A DNA stretch of 64,000 bases, taken from the NCBI GenBank assembly GCA_903828565.1, contig CAIKMQ010000046.1, positions 1-64,000 on the forward strand, written 5' to 3'. The stretch is from an uncultured Leptolinea sp. GTDB taxonomy: Bacteria > Chloroflexota > Anaerolineae > Anaerolineales > Anaerolineaceae. The translations under genes were made by a program, and so were the position numbers. The notes beneath the pieces are model-generated. The model made no database searches, was not told where the DNA came from, and worked only from the letters and a program-made list of their open reading frames with translations. Each line of letters opens with the position of its first letter. Position 1 is the stretch's first letter. Below are positions 50,086-58,882 of this stretch, piece by piece.

Positions 50086-51213
50086 TTTTTCAAGCGCGGC
50101 TCTGACCACAACCTGCACATCGGGATCGTTCTCTTCACTCAGGTGTGATTCCAGAACCGGCTGGACGGAGGCGGTACCGATCTGGCCCAGCGCCCAGGCG
50201 CTTGCCAGTCGAATGACAGCGGACTGGCTGCTGGATAATAGACCAGACAGGGCATCGATCGCATTGGCATCGCGCTGATTACCGGCCACGATCGCCAGGT
50301 TGCGGATGTATCCTTCCCATCTGGCACGAGCAACCGGATAACCCCCAAAATGCGATTTGAATTCTGTTTCGGTCAGCCCCAATTCACTGCAAACATCAAT
50401 ATATCCGGCTAAAGCCATCTCTTCTTCGGGAATGCTCTTTGAGCGGTTGGTTTTTATTACCCACGGGCAGCAAGTTTGACAATCATCACATCCAAAGACA
50501 TGCGTGTTGATCGCCGAGAGCAGGTCTACCGGGATGTGGCCGCGATGCTCAATAGTAAGGTAGGATATACAATGCCGGGCATCGATGGTTCTGTCTTCCC
50601 GGATGCACCTGGTGGGACAGGCCTCCAGGCAGCGCCTGCAGTTTCCGCAGTGGTCTGTAACTGGTTCACTGGCAGCTGGGGGAAGTTCGAGGTCGGTTAC
50701 CAGTTCGGCCAGAAAAAAGGCCGAGCCATGTTGGGCATGGATCAGGCAGCCGTTCCGGCCAACCCAACCTAAACCTGCTTGCCAGGCAAGATCCCTTTCA
50801 AGGATCGGGGCGGAATCAGTGAAAACGCGATAATGAAAGGGTTTTTCCAGCTGGCTATTGACTCTCTGTGCCAGTTCTTCCACCCGTGCGGCAAGCCGTC
50901 CATGGTAATCTGGCAGACAGGCATACGCAGCGATGCTGCCGTATTCAGGCTTATTGACGGTACTGTCACAAGCCTGCATTTGATAGGGATATGCCAGACT
51001 CAGTATGGAGCGGGCGCCCTCCATCAGGAGAAGCGGATGTTCGCGTTTGGCCAGTGTATCCGGACGCGCCAGGTAAGACATACCCGCATGAAAACCTCCC
51101 GCTAGCCAGGAGGTGAATAGGTCAAAATGTGCCGGCCTGGCGGCACTCACCCATCCGGAAAGGGAAAAGCCGAGGTGTTCAGCCTCGGCTTTTAGTTGTT
51201 CAAAAGCATCCAT
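50077..51213 (-). CDS. queG: Epoxyqueuosine reductase QueG with HEAT-repeat tail
   Basis: 378 residues. Cobalamin- and FeS-dependent enzyme that reduces epoxyqueuosine in tRNA, the last step of queuosine synthesis. Two [4Fe-4S] sets are visible: CGNCRRCLEACP with a later Cys in HCISYLTIEHRG, and CDDCQTCCPW. A C-terminal HEAT repeat domain (about 300-378, ASAWALGQIG) is present, as in many QueG proteins. Its ATG is 2 bp past the stop of the NBR1-domain lipoprotein gene, without its own strong Shine-Dalgarno, so the two are coupled. It pairs functionally with yhhQ. Confidence 0.93.
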   Translation of the reverse strand: MDAFEQLKAEAEHLGFSLSGWVSAARPAHFDLFTSWLAGGFHAGMSYLARPDTLAKREHPLLLMEGARSILSLAYPYQMQACDSTVNKPEYGSIAAYACLPDYHGRLAARVEELAQRVNSQLEKPFHYRVFTDSAPILERDLAWQAGLGWVGRNGCLIHAQHGSAFFLAELVTDLELPPAASEPVTDHCGNCRRCLEACPTRCIREDRTIDARHCISYLTIEHRGHIPVDLLSAINTHVFGCDDCQTCCPWVIKTNRSKSIPEEEMALAGYIDVCSELGLTETEFKSHFGGYPVARARWEGYIRNLAIVAGNQRDANAIDALSGLLSSSQSAVIRLASAWALGQIGTASVQPVLESHLSEENDPDVQVVVRAALEKLN

Positions 51214-51215
51214 GC

Positions 51216-52199
51216 TTACGGGCAGGTACTTTCGGCAACGTAGGCATAACCGTATTCATTCATGTTCAGGCGGACTTTGAGCACATCCCCAGTATTCAAG
51301 CCGGCAACGGTGCAGGCTCCTGCCTTACCACCCGTATAAGAATCGACATTCGAGTGAATGCTGGTGAATGTATCAATCTTCGGATCAGTCAGGTTTGGCC
51401 AGGATGTACCGGTATAAACCTGCCAGCTGTAATTCACGGTCGCATTGGTTGTCGTGATGGTACCCACATAGTTTGTGCCATCAAATGATGCTGCACCAAC
51501 CACTGAACTCGGTGTTACAGAACCTGTTTTGCTGACCTTGATATTCACCCACCAACCAGCGCCATTGGGTCCGCCAATACCAAAGGGTTTGCCTTCAGCA
51601 TCATTCATCTTCCAGACCTGGGTATAGGTGCCATCAGTAGCAGGAGCTTTCATGGTCACACTGATCAGCAGGATACCACCCGGAACCACCTGCGCGGGTA
51701 CCTTGAAAATATTATCACCGGTGATCGCCGGTGTGGATGGGTCATTACTGAATGGTGCGGCACTATAGGCGGTATTCCAGGTGCAGGTGCCATCATTGCG
51801 GATCTTCCAGGATTTGGTGAATGTTTCACCTGGTTTGAAAACGGTGCCGTCAGGAATGGTTTCATCATTGATGAAGAAAACCACATTGCACTGTGAATTG
51901 ACTGCCTGGCTGGGCAATGGAACCAGGGTGCTGGTGGCTAATCCCAGTGTCGGGATGGCGGTCAGATCCAGCGTGGGCACTGCCAGGGTTGGTGTGGCTG
52001 TCGGGGGTTCAGTAGGCAGGGGAGTGGCGGTCGCCGGGGGCGGAGCCATCTGCGTGGTAAGCGCATCCACAGTTGCCTTAGCAATGGTGCTTACCTGTTC
52101 AGGGCTCAGCTGGGTGGGTGCGGCTGCCTGTAAATTACATGCGCTCAGCACGATGCTGAGTAAAAGCAGAACAGATGCAGCCAGAGTAATCTTTTTCAT
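51216..52199 (-). CDS. Lipoprotein with NBR1-type Ig-like domain (paralog 1)
   Basis: 327 residues from ATG 52199 (AAGGAG upstream; the frame extends further but without support). Lipobox LSAC, then a Thr/Pro linker to about 85. The NBR1-type Ig-like domain (about 90-215) has the hallmarks FKPGETFTKSWKIRNDGTCT and QVVPGGILLISVTMKAP, ending in GAGWWVNIKV. A smaller C-terminal domain with GTCxY-like cysteines follows (about 225-327). In bacteria these domains occur in secreted carbohydrate-related proteins. The exact ligand is unknown. A paralog lies directly upstream. Confidence 0.85.
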   Translation of the reverse strand: MKKITLAASVLLLLSIVLSACNLQAAAPTQLSPEQVSTIAKATVDALTTQMAPPPATATPLPTEPPTATPTLAVPTLDLTAIPTLGLATSTLVPLPSQAVNSQCNVVFFINDETIPDGTVFKPGETFTKSWKIRNDGTCTWNTAYSAAPFSNDPSTPAITGDNIFKVPAQVVPGGILLISVTMKAPATDGTYTQVWKMNDAEGKPFGIGGPNGAGWWVNIKVSKTGSVTPSSVVGAASFDGTNYVGTITTTNATVNYSWQVYTGTSWPNLTDPKIDTFTSIHSNVDSYTGGKAGACTVAGLNTGDVLKVRLNMNEYGYAYVAESTCP

Positions 52200-52303
52200 T
52201 ATTTTCTCCTTCGTTTGCCGGCCTAGTCTCCCAGACCGGTTCATTTTCGTATTTTACGACAAATAAGGCATGCAAGCAACCCGTATCGCACACCGAATTA
52301 TCC

Positions 52304-53308
52304 TCAGTCCAGACAATTGATATCGTACTTTACCCGGTCAAATGCCTGATGGTTGGGTTCATCAATATACAGGTACACCGAATTTTCGTGATAGCCTGTG
52401 TATATCTTGATGGTGTAGGTCACGCGGACCTGATCCGCACCGATCAATACCACTTCCTGTACATTGCTAGATTTCATGCCAAAACCTTCCCAGTGATATT
52501 TTACGATCCCGGCTTTGTTCGTTTTGATGTATCCGGTGAATGTGATCGGCAAGCCGCCGTTGCCACAATATCCCTTGAAAGTGGATGGATAGACGCTGAC
52601 TGGCGCAGAGAGAACAGCAAAATCATCCTTCGTTGCAGGCCCAACTTTTATATAGATCCAAAAAGCTTTACCGTGGCCAGTAAGGCCGAATAGCTGGCCG
52701 TAAGAATTGGACAAGCGCCAGAAACCTGTGTACTCACCGGGTGTTTCAGGGGCGACCATGTCCACAGTTACTGTGACCATCTCGCCCGGCGGGACTTCTG
52801 CTACAGTCAATGGCTTCGTTGTGGTTTTGCTCATTGCTTCCCCTGATTCAAATACCAACTTGTAGTTTGAGTTCCAGGTGCAAGTACCCGTGTTCATCAG
52901 TGTCCAACTCTTGGTGAATTTCGTCCCGGGAAGTAATTCGGCACCATCGATGATGGTTTCATAGATCAATTCCGCTGAGTCGCAATTATTCCAGGGAGTT
53001 GCCAGGGTGGCTGCCTGAGTTGCCGTGCTACTGGGTAACGGGCTGGCAGTCGGGGCAGGAGTTTCTGTGGCCACGACTTCAGGAGTCTTTGTCAGTATCT
53101 GTGTGGGCGTGAGCGTAGCAGGCGGCACCTTCGCAAGCTGTGTGCTAAGTGCTTCCACTGTCTGCATGGCAGCGGTGCTGGAGGCGACCAACCCATCCGC
53201 GGCAATGGGTACCGGTTGACAGGCTGTCATCAGTAAAGCTGTTGAAATGATGATTGTTTTGCTGATCGCTGATACGACAGTTCGCATGGAGTATCTGGTC
53301 TTTCCCAT
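52304..53308 (-). CDS. Lipoprotein with NBR1-type Ig-like domain (paralog 2)
   Basis: 334 residues. Same plan as its neighbour: lipobox MTAC, Thr/Pro linker, NBR1-type Ig-like domain (LLPGTKFTKSWTLMNTGTCT, EVPPGEMVTVTVDMVAPETP, GKAFWIYIKV) and a C-terminal beta domain with Cys (YCGNGG, DINCLD). I chose ATG 53308 because an extended -10 (TGG plus TATCAT) lies 7 bp upstream, which suggests a leaderless start; ATG 53287 is an alternative. The pair probably arose by tandem duplication. Confidence 0.8.
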   Translation of the reverse strand: MGKTRYSMRTVVSAISKTIIISTALLMTACQPVPIAADGLVASSTAAMQTVEALSTQLAKVPPATLTPTQILTKTPEVVATETPAPTASPLPSSTATQAATLATPWNNCDSAELIYETIIDGAELLPGTKFTKSWTLMNTGTCTWNSNYKLVFESGEAMSKTTTKPLTVAEVPPGEMVTVTVDMVAPETPGEYTGFWRLSNSYGQLFGLTGHGKAFWIYIKVGPATKDDFAVLSAPVSVYPSTFKGYCGNGGLPITFTGYIKTNKAGIVKYHWEGFGMKSSNVQEVVLIGADQVRVTYTIKIYTGYHENSVYLYIDEPNHQAFDRVKYDINCLD

Positions 53309-53315
53309 ACGAATA

Positions 53316-53324
53316 ATGATACCA
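53316..53324 (-). promoter_or_regulatory. Extended -10 giving a leaderless NBR1-paralog transcript
   Basis: TGGTATCAT on the minus strand ends 7 bp before the ATG at 53308; no Shine-Dalgarno. Confidence 0.5.
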
Positions 53325-53445
53325 CAACCAGTATTGCCAAAAGATAACCCGGATATCAGAGCCTGGTGCCTGACCATTATTCACCTCAGGCAGGGCGTCA
53401 GGGTTGGGGTATGTAACCTTACTCATTAAGCGATAATAGCCGGCA

Positions 53446-53454
53446 TGCTATAAT
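53446..53454 (+). promoter_or_regulatory. Extended -10 promoter of the URO-D family gene
   Basis: TGCTATAAT, 28 bp before the ATG at 53483; AGAGGA serves as ribosome-binding site. Confidence 0.6.
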
Positions 53455-53482
53455 CGTTCCAATACTTACGAAAGAGGACCCT

Positions 53483-54634
53483 ATGCCACAGACTCCCCGA
53501 CAGCGTGTGTTAGAAGCGATCGATCACGGCTCCCCCGACCGGGTGCCGATCATTATTGGAACCAGCAACACTACCAGCTTGAAGGCACCGCCTTACCGGG
53601 GAGTGAAAAAACTACTGGGCATAGAATCGCCTGAACGATATATCTATGACTGGCCGGAACTGGGCACTGTGATTCCGGATGAAGCAGTTCTGGAACGCCT
53701 GCACAGCGATGCCCGCGGGGTTCTGGACAGCTTCCCGGCAGACACGCTCACACGCAATAAAAACCGTCCGCCGCATGACCCTTTCATTGACGACTGGGGC
53801 AGCGGCCAACGCGAGATCGAACCGGGCAACTGGTTCCCGGGAGTACACCCGATGCGCGGTGCCACAACGATCGAGGAGATCGAAGCTTATCCCTGGCCGG
53901 ACATGGATGACCCTACCCGGGTGGCGCACGTCCGTGAAGCTGCGCGAATACTAATGGAGCAGGGTCAGTACGCCATCATCGGCACACCCTGGCTGCTATT
54001 CCCGTTCGAACGCGCGCATGCCATGCAAGGCATGGATGTATTCCTGGAGAATATGGCGCTCAGGCCGGATTTTGCTGAAGCACTGCTGCGCAAGATCGCC
54101 GGTTTGTGCACGACACTCATGGGCCACTTTTTGGATGAGATCGGTGACAACATCGATATGATCAAGATCGGGGACGACCTGGGAACCCAGGAAAGCCTGT
54201 TGATTTCCCCGCGGATGTACCGGCGTATGTTGAAACCCATCCATGCTGAATTCATTGCGTACATCAAACAACGCACCAAAGCAAAGGTGTTCTTCCATAC
54301 GGATGGTGATGTATTTGACCTGATCCCGGATTTCATCGATATGGGAGTGGATATCCTCAACCCGATCCAAACCTCTGCCGGGAAGATGGCGGACCTGCAG
54401 GAATTAAAGAAACGATTTGGTGATTCGATCACATTCTGCGGCGCAGTGGATACACATCACATCCTGCCGCACGGCACCATCCAGGAAGTGCGTGACGAAG
54501 TCAAGCGTGTTGTGGATATTATGGCACCCGGCGGCGGTTTCATGGTAGCATCGGTGCATACCATCATGGATGAGGTCCCTCCTGAGAACATCCTGGCCAT
54601 GGTGGATGCAGTGGAAGAATTCGGGAAATATTAG
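53483..54634 (+). CDS. Uroporphyrinogen-decarboxylase-family protein, probably a corrinoid methyltransferase type
   Basis: 383 residues in the URO-D fold. Motifs: RVLEAIDHGSPDRVPI at the start, MIKIGDDLGTQESLLISP in the middle, KVFFHTDGDVFDLIPDFIDM and FCGAVDTHHILPHGT late. The DDLGTQ and FHTDG pattern is that of the MtaA/CmuA-like branch, which moves methyl groups to or from corrinoid proteins, rather than haem-synthesis HemE, which has an Arg-rich N-terminus. No corrinoid protein or reactivase lies nearby, so the substrate is unknown. It has its own promoter and terminator. Confidence 0.85.
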   Translation: MPQTPRQRVLEAIDHGSPDRVPIIIGTSNTTSLKAPPYRGVKKLLGIESPERYIYDWPELGTVIPDEAVLERLHSDARGVLDSFPADTLTRNKNRPPHDPFIDDWGSGQREIEPGNWFPGVHPMRGATTIEEIEAYPWPDMDDPTRVAHVREAARILMEQGQYAIIGTPWLLFPFERAHAMQGMDVFLENMALRPDFAEALLRKIAGLCTTLMGHFLDEIGDNIDMIKIGDDLGTQESLLISPRMYRRMLKPIHAEFIAYIKQRTKAKVFFHTDGDVFDLIPDFIDMGVDILNPIQTSAGKMADLQELKKRFGDSITFCGAVDTHHILPHGTIQEVRDEVKRVVDIMAPGGGFMVASVHTIMDEVPPENILAMVDAVEEFGKY

Positions 54635-54661
54635 CCTTTCTTCTGGGTAGTGAACTATAAA

Positions 54662-54687
54662 AAAGGCGCTCTTGTGAGAGCGCCTTT
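54662..54687. terminator. Bidirectional terminator
   Basis: 11-bp stem AAAGGCGCTCT/AGAGCGCCTTT with loop TGTG. It serves the URO-D gene (plus) and the ABC permease operon (minus), which ends 6 bp beyond it. Confidence 0.92.
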
Positions 54688-54692
54688 TGTGT

Positions 54693-55961
54693 TCATTCTT
54701 TCTCGTATGGCTGACCGCCAGCCGCAGGAGGTTGTCCACGGCCGACCACTCCAGCCAGGACGATCATCGTCACCAGATAAGGTGCCATCTCAAGGAACTT
54801 ATTCGGGATCGGAACCTTCAAGATTGCCAGCTTCGAAGCCAGGGAATCCGCGAACCCGAAGAGCATACCCGCCCCCAATGATCCGATCGGGTTCCAGTTG
54901 CCGAAGATCATCGCAGCCAGTCCCACAAAACCGCGACCGGCCGTCATCACTTCATCAAACCGGCCGACGGAACCCAGCACAAAATACGCACCGGCGAAAC
55001 CAGCCATCGCCCCGCCGATAAGGACTGAAATGTATCGGGTGCGGTTCACATTGATGCCCAGTGTGTCTGCCGCCTTGGGGTGTTCACCCACAGCACGCGT
55101 CCGTAAGCCCCAGCGGGTATAGAAGAAGAGCACTGTTAGAACAGCCGTAAAAATAAACATCGCATAGATGAACATATTATGGCTGAAAAGGATAGGTCCA
55201 AAGAATGGGATCTCTGACAACCCGGGGATATTCCAGGTAGTGAATCTGCCTGAATCATTTAATTCAGAATGCCGCTGCAGGAATTTTGCGGAGAGAAAGG
55301 AGGTGATACCAGTAGCGAAGATGTTGATCACCGTGCCAGAGATGATCTGATTGACCTTGTATTTGATCGAGAGGACAGCCAACACATAAGCCAGTAAGAT
55401 ACCACTGAGGACAGCGGTGAACAATCCGAACCAAATGTTGACCAGGCTGCCGAAGAGCGCCGCACAAAAAGCCGCGGTGAGCATCATCCCTTCAATGGCA
55501 ATATTGAAAACGCCTGAACGTTCGCAGAAGATCCCGGAGAAAGCACCGAGGGTGAGGGGAACAGCGCGTACAACTGCAACTTTGAGTAAGCCGGCCAGGT
55601 TCAGGGATGTCCCTGAGGAACCCCACACGAGGAAGGCTGCAATGAACAGCCCCGCGACAACACCCAGAAGGGTATTTGTCCATTTCCCGAACCCTTTGGC
55701 GAGTTGATAAGCTCCCAGCCCGGCACAAAGGAATGCCAGAATGTTCAAGATTGGGCGGGACGCAAATATCAGGTCGGCTACGACCACATCTGAACCGCCA
55801 GGGTAGAGGACAAAGGTTGTCAGGGCATCTGAGGTAGTGGAGATGACGAAGCCGAACCAGATGGTCAAAGCCATCACCAGGAATACCACGCCCATTGTTG
55901 TCCGCCGGGCGGGTGAGATGTAATCTGTCTGTTTACTGGAGATCACGGAAGATTGAGCCAT
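54693..55961 (-). CDS. Nucleoside-type ABC transporter permease 2
   Basis: 422 residues, about 10 membrane segments; YufQ/NupC-like BPD_transp_2 permease. Motifs: PLTLGAFSGIFCERSGVFNI (the EAA-like conserved start) and AIEGMMLTAAFCAALFGS, then GEHPKAADTLGINVNRTRYI. It works with the permease gene that ends 2 bp upstream and with the ATPase and BMP lipoprotein. Last gene of the operon. Confidence 0.9.
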   Translation of the reverse strand: MAQSSVISSKQTDYISPARRTTMGVVFLVMALTIWFGFVISTTSDALTTFVLYPGGSDVVVADLIFASRPILNILAFLCAGLGAYQLAKGFGKWTNTLLGVVAGLFIAAFLVWGSSGTSLNLAGLLKVAVVRAVPLTLGAFSGIFCERSGVFNIAIEGMMLTAAFCAALFGSLVNIWFGLFTAVLSGILLAYVLAVLSIKYKVNQIISGTVINIFATGITSFLSAKFLQRHSELNDSGRFTTWNIPGLSEIPFFGPILFSHNMFIYAMFIFTAVLTVLFFYTRWGLRTRAVGEHPKAADTLGINVNRTRYISVLIGGAMAGFAGAYFVLGSVGRFDEVMTAGRGFVGLAAMIFGNWNPIGSLGAGMLFGFADSLASKLAILKVPIPNKFLEMAPYLVTMIVLAGVVGRGQPPAAGGQPYEKE

Positions 55962-55963
55962 GA

Positions 55964-57208
55964 TTATTTCCCTTTCTTCGTTTCTACTGCCGGAGTTTCC
56001 AGTTCAGGCTTGGGTTCTTTTAAGCGGTAGATTGTGCGGATGATAGCTGGTGCTGCAATGAACGCCAGGATCAAGGCTTGCAGCACTGAGATAATGTCGA
56101 TCGGGATGCCAGCTGTCAATTGCATCTGGATGGCACCATTTCTCAGGAAGCCAAACAGGAGCGCTGCCAGTACGACACCCAGGGGGTGACTGTTACCCAG
56201 CAAAGCCAGCGCGATGCTATCAAACCCGTAACCGGAGGAGAATGCGACACCGAGGTTATGGTTAACACCGAGCACTTCGTTCGCCCCGGCCAAGCCAGCC
56301 AGCGCACCTGAAAGTACCATCGTGATCACAATGCTGCGGGTGATGCTCATCCCCGCGTAGCGGGCGGCATTCGGGTTATGGCCGACCGTGCGCAATTCGT
56401 ATCCCCAGGTGGTTTTGAACAATAACCAGTAGACCAGGAAAGCCATGAGGAGTGCTACAAAGAATCCCCAGTGGAAGCGGTTGGGGTCTGGGAAAAGGCG
56501 GGGCAGCCAGGCGCTTTTTTCGATTGGGGCGGAGATAGGGGTTGCCTTATTCGGGTCACCCAGAACACCATTCAGCAGGTATTCACTGAGACGGAAGGCA
56601 ATGTAGTTCATCATAATCGTATTGATCACTTCGTGCGCACCAGTCTTTGCCTTGAGCCAGCCAGGGATCATTCCCCAGAACCCACCTGCGGCGGCACCAG
56701 CCAGCAATGCGAGCGGTACATGCACAAGGGCTGGCCAACCTTTGAGGGATGTAGCCACCCAGACCGTTGCCAGGGCGCCGACAAAGATCTGGCCTTCGGC
56801 GCCAATGTTGAACAATCCTACCCGGAAGCCCAACGCGACGGCCAGGCCGGCAAAGATATAAGGTGTTGCCTGTACGAGGGATTCGAAGAAAGGAGCCAGG
56901 GAACGATTGATCGCGTCCCAGCTGCCTGAGCTGATCGCGGCAATGATATCGGCTGGAACACCCACAGAGCCGGTAAATAACGCCTTGTAGGTATTCCAGA
57001 AGACTGTAAAGATCGCGCCGATACCGGCAAGGAAGGATTCCCCGAAAGCTGCATACACATTTTCCGATGTGACTGCGGCGATTAGTCCGCCCACCAGCAA
57101 GCCGGAGACGATAGCCAGGATCGTTACCGTCAGGGAATTTTTACGGATTTCTTCAATAAATATCGAGAAAGATCCGGTTTTTTTCTGTTTCTGTTCTGAA
57201 GTGGTCAT
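55964..57208 (-). CDS. Nucleoside-type ABC transporter permease 1
   Basis: 414 residues from ATG 57208, behind AGGATGA; an upstream in-frame start at 57253 lacks a ribosome-binding site. About ten membrane segments. YufP-like motifs: TPYIFAGLAVALGFRVGLFN, IGAEGQIFVGALATVW, MMNYIAFRLSEYLLNG and TVGHNPNAARYAGMS. Forms the membrane channel with permease 2. Confidence 0.9.
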   Translation of the reverse strand: MTTSEQKQKKTGSFSIFIEEIRKNSLTVTILAIVSGLLVGGLIAAVTSENVYAAFGESFLAGIGAIFTVFWNTYKALFTGSVGVPADIIAAISSGSWDAINRSLAPFFESLVQATPYIFAGLAVALGFRVGLFNIGAEGQIFVGALATVWVATSLKGWPALVHVPLALLAGAAAGGFWGMIPGWLKAKTGAHEVINTIMMNYIAFRLSEYLLNGVLGDPNKATPISAPIEKSAWLPRLFPDPNRFHWGFFVALLMAFLVYWLLFKTTWGYELRTVGHNPNAARYAGMSITRSIVITMVLSGALAGLAGANEVLGVNHNLGVAFSSGYGFDSIALALLGNSHPLGVVLAALLFGFLRNGAIQMQLTAGIPIDIISVLQALILAFIAAPAIIRTIYRLKEPKPELETPAVETKKGK

Positions 57209-57230
57209 GAGATCATCCTGTCTGACTATT

Positions 57231-58751
57231 CTATACAGCTGCCTGTTTGACACCAGCCATCAATAGGCCGATCTCTTCACGGGTAGTCTTCCTGGCATCA
57301 ACCACTGCCAGTATCTGCCCGCGATACATCACCGCGATGCGGTCCGAAAGCTGCATGACTTCATCCAATTCGGTAGAGACGAGCAATACCGCGCATCCCT
57401 GGTCGCGTTTTTCGATGATGCGCTGATGAATGTATTCGATCGATCCGACATCGAGGCCGCGCGTCGGCTGGGAAGCGACCAGGAATTTGATCGGGCGCGA
57501 AAACTCGCGTGCAACGATCACTTTCTGTTGGTTACCACCCGAAAGGTGACTGGTGGCTGTCAATGCATTCGGTGCGCGAATATCAAACCGCTTCACCAGT
57601 TTATTGGCGTAATCCAAGATCACCTTACGCTGCAAAATATTTCTTCGCGCGTATGGTGCTTCATACCAGGTATTGAGGATCAGGTTATCTTCAATGGAGT
57701 ATGGAAGGACCAGCCCATCTTTTTGTCTATCTTCAGGGATATGAGCCGTTCCGATCTCTTTGACGGTTTTTGCATTTGCATGGGTCACATTTTTCCCCAG
57801 CAGGGTGATCTTTCCGGCGACAGGGCGAGTCAAACCGGTCAGGCAGCGAACAAGCTCCGTTTGCCCATTCCCCTGAACACCGGCTATACCCAGAACCTCA
57901 CCTGCGCGTACCTCAAATGAAACGTTGTCAACCGCGACCTGGTGGCTTGTATTCAGCACTTTGAGATCATTCACTTGAAGAACAGGGTCGCCTGTAACGG
58001 CAGCCTCTTTTTTAATATTCAATTCGATCTGCCTGCCAACCATCATGGAAGCCAACTGTTTCTGATTGGTTTCTTTCGGGAGGGTGGTACCGACCACTTT
58101 CCCGCCGCGGATGACGGTGATGCGATCCGCAAATTCCATTACCTCGCGCAATTTATGGGTGATGAAAATGATGGATTTACCCTGCTCTACCAGCTTTTTC
58201 ATAATGGAGAACAGTTCATTAACTTCCTGCGGGGTTAGTACGGCTGTGGGTTCATCCAGGATGAGGATATCCGCATGTCGGAAGAGAAGTTTGATGATCT
58301 CCACCCGCTGCTGGATACCGACAGGGAGGTCTTTGATATAGGAACCGGGTTCGACTGCCAGGTTATACTGCTGAGAGATCTCCAGGATGCGGTTGGCGGC
58401 TTTCTTTCTGTCCAGCAATCCACCCGGCAGCAGGTATTCATCACCAAGCATCACATTTTCTGTGACAGTAAAAACCGGTACAAGCATGAAATGCTGGTGG
58501 ACCATCCCCACCCCGGCATGGATAGCGTCTCGTGGAGAGGAAACTTCCAACTTTTTCCCCTTGACGAAGATTTCACCTTCATCGGGTTTGTACAAACCGT
58601 ACAGGATATTCATGAGCGTGGTTTTCCCAGCACCATTCTCGCCCAGCAACGCGTGGATCTCACCTTTTTTTAAATCTATGGAGATCTGGTCATTTGCCAG
58701 TACTCCGGGAAAGCGCTTGGTGATGCCGCGCAATTCAAGAACAGGTTCCAT
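57231..58751 (-). CDS. Nucleoside-type ABC transporter ATP-binding protein (two ABC domains)
   Basis: 506 residues with two ATPase domains (YufO/RbsA-like). Domain 1: Walker A GENGAGKTT, Walker B ILILDEPTAVL. Domain 2: GVQGNGQTEL in place of a canonical Walker A, and signature LSGGNQQKV. This asymmetry is usual in the sugar/nucleoside class. ATG 58751 follows GAGGCGAG. The BMP lipoprotein gene lies upstream, behind a hairpin. Confidence 0.94.
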   Translation of the reverse strand: MEPVLELRGITKRFPGVLANDQISIDLKKGEIHALLGENGAGKTTLMNILYGLYKPDEGEIFVKGKKLEVSSPRDAIHAGVGMVHQHFMLVPVFTVTENVMLGDEYLLPGGLLDRKKAANRILEISQQYNLAVEPGSYIKDLPVGIQQRVEIIKLLFRHADILILDEPTAVLTPQEVNELFSIMKKLVEQGKSIIFITHKLREVMEFADRITVIRGGKVVGTTLPKETNQKQLASMMVGRQIELNIKKEAAVTGDPVLQVNDLKVLNTSHQVAVDNVSFEVRAGEVLGIAGVQGNGQTELVRCLTGLTRPVAGKITLLGKNVTHANAKTVKEIGTAHIPEDRQKDGLVLPYSIEDNLILNTWYEAPYARRNILQRKVILDYANKLVKRFDIRAPNALTATSHLSGGNQQKVIVAREFSRPIKFLVASQPTRGLDVGSIEYIHQRIIEKRDQGCAVLLVSTELDEVMQLSDRIAVMYRGQILAVVDARKTTREEIGLLMAGVKQAAV

Positions 58752-58834
58752 GCTCGCCTCGGTTCAACTAGAGTAAAAAACGCAAAAAATATTTAAATGA
58801 TTCTACCATAGGAGTATTTATTCGATTAATAGCA

Positions 58835-58862
58835 AAAGCAGGGCCATTGCTGGCCCTGCTTT
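58835..58862 (-). terminator. Hairpin terminator between the BMP gene and the ABC operon
   Basis: 12-bp stem AAAGCAGGGCCA with its complement, followed on the minus strand by TGCTATT. Partial readthrough would give more binding protein than transporter, a common arrangement. Confidence 0.75.
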
Positions 58863-58882
58863 AGGTTTAGAACTCGTAGATT

